A stretch of DNA of 13,600 nucleotides from an uncultured Clostridia bacterium (GTDB lineage Bacteria; Bacillota; Clostridia; UBA1381). This document shows, piece by piece, positions 7,331 through 13,600 of the stretch. The number at the start of each line of letters is the position of its first letter. Within the stretch, counting starts at the first letter, position 1. Both the position numbers and the translations under genes were made by a program. The notes below the pieces were generated by a model that was not told where the DNA came from, searched no databases, and saw nothing but the letters and a program-made list of their open reading frames with translations. The DNA is taken from the NCBI GenBank assembly GCA_910585795.1, contig CAJUFV010000154.1, positions 1-13,600 of the forward strand, in the 5' to 3' direction.

Positions 7331-7361
7331 TATACTATATACATAATATAGTATATCACAA
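7331..7361 (-). promoter_or_regulatory. A/T dyad and candidate promoter of the comEA-RR-HK-GerMN operon
   Basis: TATACTATAT (7331-7340) and ATATAGTATA (7346-7355) form a 10-bp inverted repeat with a 5-nt spacer. On the minus strand TTGTGA (7361-7356), 16 bp, then TATAGT (7339-7334) could be a promoter whose -10 lies inside the dyad. TTGAAA (7390-7385) with AATAAT (7366-7361) is a second option. The dyad may be an operator or a by-product of A/T-rich promoter sequence; it lacks a U-tract on either strand. Confidence 0.35.
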
Positions 7362-7407
7362 TTATTTCTTTTTTCCATATTTTTTTTCAATTGTAAAGAA
7401 AATTTTA

Positions 7408-7436
7408 TTGCATTGTAATTATTATTTCGATATAAT
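7408..7436 (+). promoter_or_regulatory. sigma-A-type promoter of the D,D-carboxypeptidase gene
   Basis: TTGCAT (7408-7413), a 17-bp spacer and a perfect TATAAT (7431-7436). The predicted start near 7443 gives a leader of about 40 nt before the ATG at 7482. It is divergent from the comEA-like operon across a gap of about 180 bp. Confidence 0.75.
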
Positions 7437-7481
7437 ATAAAGAAAACAATGAATGAAACCTTAACGGAGGAATTTACTATA

Positions 7482-9122
7482 ATGAAAAACAAACGAATTA
7501 TTTCTTTAATACTTACGGCATTTATTTCCCTTGTGCCGTTTTCGCCTGTGCTTGCCGAGCCTTCACCATCTCCGAACGCCGCGGCATCATCGACTGTAAC
7601 ATCACCTGACGGAACAACACGCACTGTAACCTCCGGCGATACCACATCTTCCCCTCAGCCAACAGTCTCCGGCGGAAACAGTACTGATACAACTGCTGAA
7701 GCTTCTCCGGCTCCAGCAGACACTCCTGTCCCTCAATCCTCTCTGGGTCAGGGAATCACAATGGAGGATTCATCACTGACTCCTCCCAATATTCAATACG
7801 CTCAGTCAGCTCTTCTTATGGACATGGCGTCCGGACGTGTTTTATACAGCAAAAATATTGACGACAGGGTGTTTCCAGCCAGCACAACAAAAATAATGAC
7901 AGGAATACTCGCTCTCGAAATGGGAAATATGAGCGACACTGTAACCGCTACCTACGAGGCATTAAAAAGTATTACTCTTGACGATTCTCAGATGGGTATT
8001 CTTGTAGGTGAAGAGCTTACTATGGAACAGCTTGTAAAATCAATGCTTATATACAGCGCTAACGATTCCGCTAATGTAATCGCCATACAGCTTGCAGGCT
8101 CGATAGACGCTTTTGTTGAGATAATGAACAAAAAAGCTCAGGAGCTTGGCATGACAGGTACACATTTCGTCAACCCCTGCGGTTCACATGATGATAACCA
8201 CTATACTACCGCGCGCGACCTTGCTATATTATCAAAATACGCAATGCAAAACGAACAGTTCAGGGAAATAGTAAAAACTCCGATTTATAAAATACCGGTA
8301 ACAAACAAATACACGCTGGGTGAACGTATTCTTGTAAATACAAACATGTTTTTAAGCACGGCGCGTTCAACCTATTATTATTACCCGCCCGCTATCGGCA
8401 TAAAAACCGGCCACACCTCACAGGCAGGCTACTGCCTTGTTTCAGCGGCGGCATATAACAACACGGAATTTCTTGCAGTCGTGATGAACTGCGCTAATGT
8501 TGACACAAAAGAGCAAGCCTATTCATATATAGACTCAAAAACACTTTTTGAATTTGGTTTTGATAATTATCAGCATCAACTGCTTTCCTCGGCAGGCGAT
8601 ATAGTGTATGACTCCAAAGTATACGAGGCAAAAAACGATATACGCGTTGCGCTTACGGTTGAAAACGATGTGTCAGCTTTAATTCCAAACACAGACAGCA
8701 GTATTGAAGAAGTTACCCCTAACGTTGACATCCCCGAGCGTGTAGACGCACCTATACACAAGGGTGATATAATAGGCACTATAACCTACTCCTACAAAGG
8801 TACGGCTGTAGGCTCAGCCAATCTGGTTGCTACAAATGATGTTGAGAGAAATCATCTTCTGCATGTATTCCATCTAATTATAGGCGTCATTACCAGTCCG
8901 TTCTTCTTTATTCCCGCAATAATGCTTATTCTTGTCATACTTTTCGCAAAACAGAGAAAGAAAAAGCGTGAAAGACAGAAGCGTATACAGCAGCTCAAAC
9001 GCAGCAGACAGCATAATTATCCTGAAAACGAAACAGGCAAACGCACTCCAAACAGAAACGCGTCACGCACGGAACGTATAGACCGCGAAACAAAAGGCTC
9101 AAACTCAAGATACAGAAAATAA
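7482..9122 (+). CDS. D-alanyl-D-alanine carboxypeptidase (peptidase S11, PBP5/DacF type)
   Basis: This enzyme trims the terminal D-Ala from peptidoglycan pentapeptides outside the membrane. In order (546 residues): signal peptide 1-25 with cleavage after LA, a Ser/Thr/Pro/Ala stalk (26-100), the S11 domain with nucleophile S134 in PASTTK (K137), SAN (192-194) and KTG (308-310), a beta-rich PBP5_C-like domain (about 365-450), a membrane helix (463-489) and a very basic cytoplasmic tail (490-546). The start is the ATG at 7482 with GGAGG at 7466-7470; an in-frame ATG at 7449 lies before the ribosome site and would bury the signal peptide. Classical PBP5 ends in an amphipathic helix, whereas this copy has a true membrane helix plus tail. 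It could be DacA, DacB or DacF by role, so no symbol is given. Confidence 0.95.
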   Translation: MKNKRIISLILTAFISLVPFSPVLAEPSPSPNAAASSTVTSPDGTTRTVTSGDTTSSPQPTVSGGNSTDTTAEASPAPADTPVPQSSLGQGITMEDSSLTPPNIQYAQSALLMDMASGRVLYSKNIDDRVFPASTTKIMTGILALEMGNMSDTVTATYEALKSITLDDSQMGILVGEELTMEQLVKSMLIYSANDSANVIAIQLAGSIDAFVEIMNKKAQELGMTGTHFVNPCGSHDDNHYTTARDLAILSKYAMQNEQFREIVKTPIYKIPVTNKYTLGERILVNTNMFLSTARSTYYYYPPAIGIKTGHTSQAGYCLVSAAAYNNTEFLAVVMNCANVDTKEQAYSYIDSKTLFEFGFDNYQHQLLSSAGDIVYDSKVYEAKNDIRVALTVENDVSALIPNTDSSIEEVTPNVDIPERVDAPIHKGDIIGTITYSYKGTAVGSANLVATNDVERNHLLHVFHLIIGVITSPFFFIPAIMLILVILFAKQRKKKRERQKRIQQLKRSRQHNYPENETGKRTPNRNASRTERIDRETKGSNSRYRK

Positions 9123-9127
9123 AAGCT

Positions 9128-9163
9128 ATAAAAACAGCGTTCAATTATGAACGCTGTTTTTAT
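9128..9163. terminator. bidirectional terminator between the carboxypeptidase and TetR genes
   Basis: CAGCGTTCA (9135-9143) pairs perfectly with TGAACGCTG (9148-9156) around a 4-nt loop. A5 on the left (9130-9134) and T5 on the right (9157-9161) extend the stem and serve as the U-tract for whichever strand is transcribed. It begins 5 nt after one stop codon and ends 8 nt before the other, so both convergent genes share it. Confidence 0.88.
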
Positions 9164-9171
9164 GTTAAATT

Positions 9172-9762
9172 CTATTTTAAAATTTTTGCTCCGTTTAAAA
9201 TAAGCTTTTCCGTAAGCGCCGCCATTTCTGTCGACGTTTCCTTCATACCGCTCATCAGCCACGCTCCGCATATACCTATACATCCTGAAACTATATAATG
9301 ATAAAAATAATCAAATTCACTGTTATTCCCTATGTTAAATATTTTTTGAATATCCGCAAAGCACTTCTCTCTTATAATCTGTTTCAGCTTATCAATGAAC
9401 GCAGCGTCACCGTTTCTGCCAAGCATTACACGCGCAAGATCTGAATTTTCAGCAAGCAGATTAAAAAGCTCAACCAGCATAGGAAATAACTCATCTGCGC
9501 TTTTCTTAGGCTTCAGACTGTCAGCTATATGATGACTGTCAACTATTTCATTAAACTTTTCAAAAATCTCATTTTGCAGCTGTTCAGACATATCATAAAC
9601 ATCACGGTAATGCAGATAAAATGTCCCCCTGTTTATATCAGCTATCTCGGCAATTTCCCGCACACTTATATTATTAAGCGGCTTTTCCAGAAGTAATCCT
9701 GCCAATGCTTTTGTCATTGCCTTTTTTGTTTTTCTTATTCGTCTGTCCTCTGTCTGTGCCAT
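9172..9762 (-). CDS. TetR/AcrR-family transcriptional regulator
   Basis: This 196-residue repressor has an N-terminal TetR helix-turn-helix (about 8-55) with the characteristic VREIAEIADINRGTFYLHY and the following YDMSEQ segment. The remaining 140 residues are a helical ligand-binding and dimerisation region, most like the TetR_C_8-type C-terminus by eye. AAAGGAGAT lies just upstream of the ATG. It is divergently oriented to the MMPL transporter gene across a 156-bp gap with an 11-bp inverted repeat and overlapping promoters, so it most likely represses itself and/or the transporter operon. The inducer is unknown; in such pairs it is often a substrate of the transporter. Confidence 0.93.
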   Translation of the reverse strand: MAQTEDRRIRKTKKAMTKALAGLLLEKPLNNISVREIAEIADINRGTFYLHYRDVYDMSEQLQNEIFEKFNEIVDSHHIADSLKPKKSADELFPMLVELFNLLAENSDLARVMLGRNGDAAFIDKLKQIIREKCFADIQKIFNIGNNSEFDYFYHYIVSGCIGICGAWLMSGMKETSTEMAALTEKLILNGAKILK

Positions 9763-9778
9763 AATAAATCTCCTTTAA

Positions 9779-9808
9779 AATTAACACTTTTGCATATAAG
9801 TGTTAATT
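9779..9808. promoter_or_regulatory. candidate TetR operator (inverted repeat)
   Basis: AATTAACACTT (9779-9789) and AAGTGTTAATT (9798-9808) are exact 11-bp inverted repeats separated by the 8-nt TTGCATAT. The 30-bp span, A/T-rich edges and location 16 bp above the tetR start fit a TetR-family operator. It sits in the predicted 5' untranslated region of tetR, not over the transporter promoter, so it should most directly block tetR elongation. It has no U-tract, which argues against a terminator. Confidence 0.6.
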
Positions 9809-9835
9809 AATCGTCAAATAACGAAAGTTTGCATA

Positions 9836-9864
9836 TTGTATTATTGAACCATCGTATATATAAT
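9836..9864 (+). promoter_or_regulatory. promoter of the MMPL transporter operon
   Basis: TTGTAT (9836-9841), 17 bp, then TATAAT (9859-9864). TTGAAC (9844-9849) with TATTAT (9866-9871) is a second possibility in the same place. The leader would be about 45-50 nt. The -35 box abuts a second copy of TTGCATAT (9829-9836), the same octamer that forms the spacer of the inverted repeat at 9779-9808. Confidence 0.6.
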
Positions 9865-9866
9865 AT

Positions 9867-9895
9867 ATTATAATCGCTTAATCAACATTTGTCAA
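9867..9895 (-). promoter_or_regulatory. full-consensus promoter of tetR
   Basis: On the minus strand TTGACA (9895-9890), exactly 17 bp, then TATAAT (9872-9867): a complete consensus match at optimal spacing. The predicted start is near 9860, about 98 nt before the tetR ATG. Its -10 lies two bases from the -10 of the opposite promoter, so the two polymerase binding sites cannot be occupied together. Confidence 0.75.
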
Positions 9896-9918
9896 TAATC
9901 AATCGAGGGAGGGATTCG

Positions 9919-12219
9919 ATGAGCGGTCATAAAACATCACTTCTGGAAAAAGCCGCCGCGTTTATCGTTGATAAACGCAAGGGCATTTATTTAATATATA
10001 TTCTTTTTGCAATTTTCAGTATATTTTCTTCTGGCTGGGTATCTGTTAACAATAATATCACCGACTATCTGTCAGAAGAAACCGAAACACGACAGGGACT
10101 TACAGTTATGGAGGATGAATTCATCACATATGCCACAGCAGAAATTATGGTAGATAATATTGCTTTTGCAGACGCGGAAAATCTGCGCGAGGAATTGAAA
10201 AGCATAAACGGCGTAAAAGACATTGTATTTGACGATACAACCGCGCATTATACCGAAGCCGCCTCTCTGTTTTCCATAACCTTCAACGGTGAAGCTGATG
10301 ATGAAATTTGTGAAACCGCTCTTGCCGAGATTGAGAAGCATTTGGCGGACTACGACGTATATGTTTCGGCAACTCTCGGAAACACAAGCGCGGAGACTAC
10401 CGCGAAAGAAATGAATCTTGTAATGATTATCGCATGTATAATTATTTTATCTGTTCTGCTCTTTACATCACGTACATATATGGAGGTGCCGGTTCAGATT
10501 TTAACCTTTGGTATGGCTGCGATTTTAAATAAAGGTACAAATTATATGTTCGGAACCATATCCTTTATCTCAAATTCTATCGCTGTCGTACTCCAGCTCG
10601 CTCTTGCCATAGATTACGCTATTATTCTCTGTCACAGATACACCGAAGAACGAGAAACAAAAGACGCGCGGGAAGCTGTCATTACCGCTCTGTGCAAGGC
10701 TATTCCGGAAATATCAGGAAGCTGTCTTACAACACTTTCAGGTCTTGCGGCAATGAGCTTCATGAAATTTCAGATAGGCTTTGACATGAGTATCGTGCTT
10801 ATTAAAGCAATCATTATAAGCATCATATCCGTATTTACGCTTATGCCCGGACTTCTGATGTCGTTTTCATCACTTATTGACAGAACACATCATAAAAACT
10901 TTGTTCCGAAAATAACCGCATGGAGCAACGCGGTTGTGAAAACCCGTTTTATTACTCCATACATTTTTGCTGCTTTGGTTCTATGCGCGTTTTTCCTATC
11001 AAACAACTGCCCGTACGCTTACAGTCAGACCAATCTTACCACCATATCAAAAAATGATTCACAGATTGCAAAGGAAATGATAAACAGTACATTCAGCACA
11101 TCAAATGTACTGGCTGTGCTTGTTCCGTCAGGCGATTATGAAAAAGAGCAGTCACTTCTGTCTGAGCTTGAACGTTATCCTGAGGTTGACACTGTCACAG
11201 GCTTAGCTTCCGTAGAAGCTATTGACGGCTACTCTGTAGGCGACAGTCTGACGCCCCGTGAATTTTCTGAGCTTACTGATATTGATATTGAAGCAGTACG
11301 GCTTATATATTCAGCCTATGCGGCTGACAAGGAAAGCTATGGCAAAATCATAGGCGGTATTGATGATTATAAAATAGCTCTGCTGGATATGTTTGATTTT
11401 GTATACAATGTTATAGAAGACGGATATATTTCTCTTGACAACGACGCGCGGAAAAAGCTAGACGAATTAAATGACAAGCTTACAGACGGCAAAGACCAGC
11501 TTGGAAGTGATTCATATACTCGTTTGGTTCTGAATTTAAATTTACCTGAGGAAAGCGCCAAAACCTTTGAATTTTTAGACACAGTAAGAAATACGGCAAA
11601 AAAATATTATGCTGAAAACGTTATTCTGGCCGGCAATTCAACAAGCAACTTCGACCTCTCCTCTACCTTTGGAAAGGATAACCTTATGATAAGTATTTTG
11701 TCAATTTTATTTGTACTGATTGTTCTGTTTTTTACATTTCAGTCAGCAGGAATACCTATTATATTAATTTTAGTTATTCAGGGCAGTATATGGCTTAATT
11801 TCTCATTTCCTACACTACAAAACAAGCCGCTGTTCTTTTTAAGCTACCTTGTTGTCAGCTCAATACAAATGGGAGCTAATATAGACTACGCCATAGTTAT
11901 AACAAATCGTTATACAGAATTCCGGAGAGAAATGAACAAATTTGACGCAATAAGAAAATCTCTCGACCTAGCCTTCCCCACCATCTTCACGTCAGGAAGT
12001 ATTCTTGCTTTCGCAGGCATCGCGATAGGCTTTCTATCCTCTGAGCCAGCCATTGCGTCTATCGGTATCTGTCTCGGCAGAGGAACTATAATCTCCATCA
12101 TACTAGTCATGGGGATATTGCCGCAGCTTCTTGTATTAGGTGACTATATTATTGAAAAAACTTCTTTTAATATAAAAGACCACATAAGGATAGGAGGACA
12201 TTATGATGAAAAAGCATAA
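9919..12219 (+). CDS. MMPL/RND-superfamily membrane transporter
   Basis: The 766-residue protein has the two-fold MMPL layout: TM1 (about 22-41), an outward porter-like domain (about 42-165), a block of membrane segments (166-335), TM7 near 350-370, a second outward domain (about 370-590) and a final membrane block (590-755). Each half carries the Asp-Tyr pair of the proton relay known from MmpL3: AIDYAI (D232-Y233) and NIDYAI (D656-Y657), both followed by a NRYTE/HRYTE motif. The family exports lipids, siderophores or hydrophobic toxins; the substrate here is unknown. The start is the ATG at 9919 with GAGGGAGGG at 9905-9913; a TTG at 9889 in the same frame precedes the ribosome site. The second outward domain contains a charged helical insert (about 490-535). 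The gene overlaps the next by 17 nt, implying coupled translation. Confidence 0.93.
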   Translation: MSGHKTSLLEKAAAFIVDKRKGIYLIYILFAIFSIFSSGWVSVNNNITDYLSEETETRQGLTVMEDEFITYATAEIMVDNIAFADAENLREELKSINGVKDIVFDDTTAHYTEAASLFSITFNGEADDEICETALAEIEKHLADYDVYVSATLGNTSAETTAKEMNLVMIIACIIILSVLLFTSRTYMEVPVQILTFGMAAILNKGTNYMFGTISFISNSIAVVLQLALAIDYAIILCHRYTEERETKDAREAVITALCKAIPEISGSCLTTLSGLAAMSFMKFQIGFDMSIVLIKAIIISIISVFTLMPGLLMSFSSLIDRTHHKNFVPKITAWSNAVVKTRFITPYIFAALVLCAFFLSNNCPYAYSQTNLTTISKNDSQIAKEMINSTFSTSNVLAVLVPSGDYEKEQSLLSELERYPEVDTVTGLASVEAIDGYSVGDSLTPREFSELTDIDIEAVRLIYSAYAADKESYGKIIGGIDDYKIALLDMFDFVYNVIEDGYISLDNDARKKLDELNDKLTDGKDQLGSDSYTRLVLNLNLPEESAKTFEFLDTVRNTAKKYYAENVILAGNSTSNFDLSSTFGKDNLMISILSILFVLIVLFFTFQSAGIPIILILVIQGSIWLNFSFPTLQNKPLFFLSYLVVSSIQMGANIDYAIVITNRYTEFRREMNKFDAIRKSLDLAFPTIFTSGSILAFAGIAIGFLSSEPAIASIGICLGRGTIISIILVMGILPQLLVLGDYIIEKTSFNIKDHIRIGGHYDEKA

Positions 12220-13600
12220 AATATGCGCCGGTATTCTTGTCATATCAATACTAATATGCTTATTTACTCCTATATTTGCCGAAAGTAATGTCATCACTAT
12301 TTCAAGTGAGAAGGATTTTGCGGAGTTCTCTAAAAGCTGTTCTCTTGACACATGGTCCCAGGGAAAAACTGTGAATTTAAGCTGTGATATTAATATCGAA
12401 AGCAATAATTTTTCTCCTGTTCCTATTTTCGGAGGAACGTTTAACGGAAACGGATATACCATATCAGGATTAAAGCTCTCGCAAAACGGTTCTAATTTGG
12501 CGCTGTTCCGATACATACAACACGGCGGAAAGGTATCAAATCTTAATATACAAGGGACATTTCTTCCCAATGGTTCAAAAAGCGTTATAGGCGGTATTGC
12601 CGGCGAAAATTCCGGCATTATAGAACAGTGCAGCTTTGAAGGCAAAATAAAAGGAGAAAGCTCTATAGGAGGCATTGCCGGAAAAAACACCGTTAGCGGA
12701 CAAATTATTTCCTGTACTGTATCAGGCAGTATAAACGGTGAAAGCTTTACAGGCGGTATTGCCGGCGAAAATTCCGGCTTAATTTTAAGCTGTACAAATA
12801 ACGCCGAAATAAATACGCAGTATGAGGAAAAGAAAAAAGACATTTCTAATATAAATACTGACGCCGGAGCTATTGTTGAAAACTACAAAAGCGATAAAGA
12901 AGAAAATGAAGAAAAAAATATTCTGGGTCATACAGATACAGGCGGTATTTCCGGATATTCAGACGGTATTATACAGGGCTGCGCAAACAACGCAGCCGTC
13001 GGTTACCGTCATACAGGCTATAATGTGGGCGGAATCAGCGGCAGGCAATCCGGTTATCTTTTGAGCTGTACAAATAACGGATATATCCAGGGCCGCAAGG
13101 ATGTCGGGGGTATAACGGGACAGGTGGAACCGTACATTATATTAAATGTTTCCGAACATGCACTAAGCAATATACAAACAGAGCTTGACCGTCTTCACAC
13201 AATGGTAAACACATTTATATCAGATACAGATACAATCAGCGATAATACCAGCCGTCACATGGATAATTTTTCCATACTGATTAAAAGCGCACGGGACAGC
13301 GCGGAAACAATGCTTAATACAGGTTCCGAGTTTATTGACGATAATTTGGGAGAGATAAATACGCAAACCGCTATTATATCAGACACGCTTGACAAGCTTG
13401 TTCCTGTCTTTGACAATTTAGAAAAAAGCGGTGAAGAGTTAACAATAGCGCTTGAAGCTTTATCCTCTGCTCTTGACAGTATAGAGCTTGAAACCCCTGA
13501 TTTACATGACGAGATTGAAAGCATAAGCGCTGCCGCAAGCGACATCACCAGCGCTGAGCGAAGTCTGAGCAGAGCCATATCACGGGCTAGACGCGCTGTC
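12203..13600 (+). CDS. secreted GLUG-repeat and coiled-coil protein (3' end outside window)
   Basis: The frame is open for 466 codons to the last base. AGGAGG (12192-12197) inside the transporter gene precedes two ATGs (12203 and 12206). Domains in order: signal peptide 1-26 ending IFA; a segment with GGTFNGNGYTISGLKL (78-92) typical of the entry to GLUG proteins; GLUG-type beta-helix turns with GGIAGENSG-like cores at about 128-150, 155-177, 183-205, 246-268 and 275-297 plus a partial turn near 301-310; a charged Lys/Glu insert (207-239) interrupting the series; then a long heptad-rich, gly-poor helical region (316-466) like those in YhgE/Pip and MMPL-associated proteins. GLUG domains occur on surface adhesins. 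Overlap with the MMPL gene implies a joint role at the envelope, perhaps as a periplasm-equivalent or wall-side adaptor; that role is inference. A membrane or sortase anchor, if present, lies beyond the window. Confidence 0.88.
   Translation, partial: MMKKHKICAGILVISILICLFTPIFAESNVITISSEKDFAEFSKSCSLDTWSQGKTVNLSCDINIESNNFSPVPIFGGTFNGNGYTISGLKLSQNGSNLALFRYIQHGGKVSNLNIQGTFLPNGSKSVIGGIAGENSGIIEQCSFEGKIKGESSIGGIAGKNTVSGQIISCTVSGSINGESFTGGIAGENSGLILSCTNNAEINTQYEEKKKDISNINTDAGAIVENYKSDKEENEEKNILGHTDTGGISGYSDGIIQGCANNAAVGYRHTGYNVGGISGRQSGYLLSCTNNGYIQGRKDVGGITGQVEPYIILNVSEHALSNIQTELDRLHTMVNTFISDTDTISDNTSRHMDNFSILIKSARDSAETMLNTGSEFIDDNLGEINTQTAIISDTLDKLVPVFDNLEKSGEELTIALEALSSALDSIELETPDLHDEIESISAAASDITSAERSLSRAISRARRAV
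12590..12778 (+). repeat. exact 27-bp direct repeat within GLUG-coding DNA
   Basis: Bases 12590-12616 and 12752-12778 are identical and offset by 162 bp (54 codons), so they are in frame and encode the GGIAGENSG core of two beta-helix turns. The other turns are similar in protein but diverged in DNA. Recombination between the copies would delete or duplicate two turns without a frameshift. Confidence 0.85.

Noticed and set aside
7319..7645. Minus-strand frame over the dac promoter and 5' end
   Set aside because: It runs against the signal peptide and promoter of the carboxypeptidase gene, has no ribosome site and resembles no known family.
12590..12778. CRISPR-like direct repeats
   Set aside because: There are only two exact copies, spaced 162 bp apart, in frame within a coding sequence and explained by GLUG turns. 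No cas genes are present.
12136..12843. Pro-rich minus-strand frame over the transporter/GLUG junction
   Set aside because: Its periodic PPxxLxPF pattern is just the reverse complement of GLUG repeat codons. The plus-strand frame has a ribosome site, signal peptide and domains.
13255..13578. Minus-strand frame rich in Ser and Leu at the window end
   Set aside because: It is antisense to the heptad-rich coiled-coil coding region, which naturally yields Ser/Leu-rich reverse frames; no start signal is seen.

Overview
The window reads as chromosomal DNA from a low-to-moderate G+C Bacillota, most likely an anaerobic Clostridia. The reasons are strong AGGAGG-type ribosome binding sites, sigma-A-like TTGNNN-17-TATAAT promoters, U-tract hairpin terminators, a GerMN-domain protein of the spore-germination GerM family, a WalR-like response regulator and a GLUG-repeat surface protein. 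The genus cannot be fixed from the sequence alone. There is no phage, IS element, CRISPR array or rRNA.

Layout. (1) 1-1377: serine hydroxymethyltransferase glyA with its own promoter and terminator. (2) 1381-1549: a single tRNA-Glu(CTC) with promoter and terminator. (3) 1572-2076: a decayed P-loop kinase pseudogene (one frameshift, one nonsense codon, damaged Walker A glycine). (4) 2187-3794: a polytopic GT-C-like membrane protein. It converges on the next operon through a 68-bp perfect palindrome that contains the stop codons of both genes. (5) 3834-7297, minus strand: a tight operon read as comEA-like HhH protein, OmpR/WalR-type response regulator, HAMP histidine kinase, tandem-GerMN protein. 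(6) 7482-9122, divergent from that operon: a DacF/PBP5-type D,D-carboxypeptidase with a Pro/Ser/Thr stalk and a C-terminal membrane anchor. (7) 9172-13600: a TetR repressor gene divergent from an MMPL/RND transporter gene, which overlaps by 17 nt a secreted GLUG-repeat/coiled-coil protein that runs off the window.

How the parts may work together. Regions 5 and 6 look like an envelope-homeostasis locus. The response regulator - kinase - GerMN order parallels the actinobacterial MtrA-MtrB-LpqB three-component system, in which a GerMN-containing envelope protein modulates the kinase, and a peptidoglycan carboxypeptidase lies next door. Region 7 looks like a self-contained, TetR-controlled export unit: an 11-bp inverted repeat and two interlocked promoters lie between regulator and transporter, and the transporter is translationally coupled to a surface beta-helix/coiled-coil protein. 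These two gene sets, and the palindrome between region 4 and region 5, are the most interesting parts. Partnerships and ligands are inference from gene order; no homology search was run.
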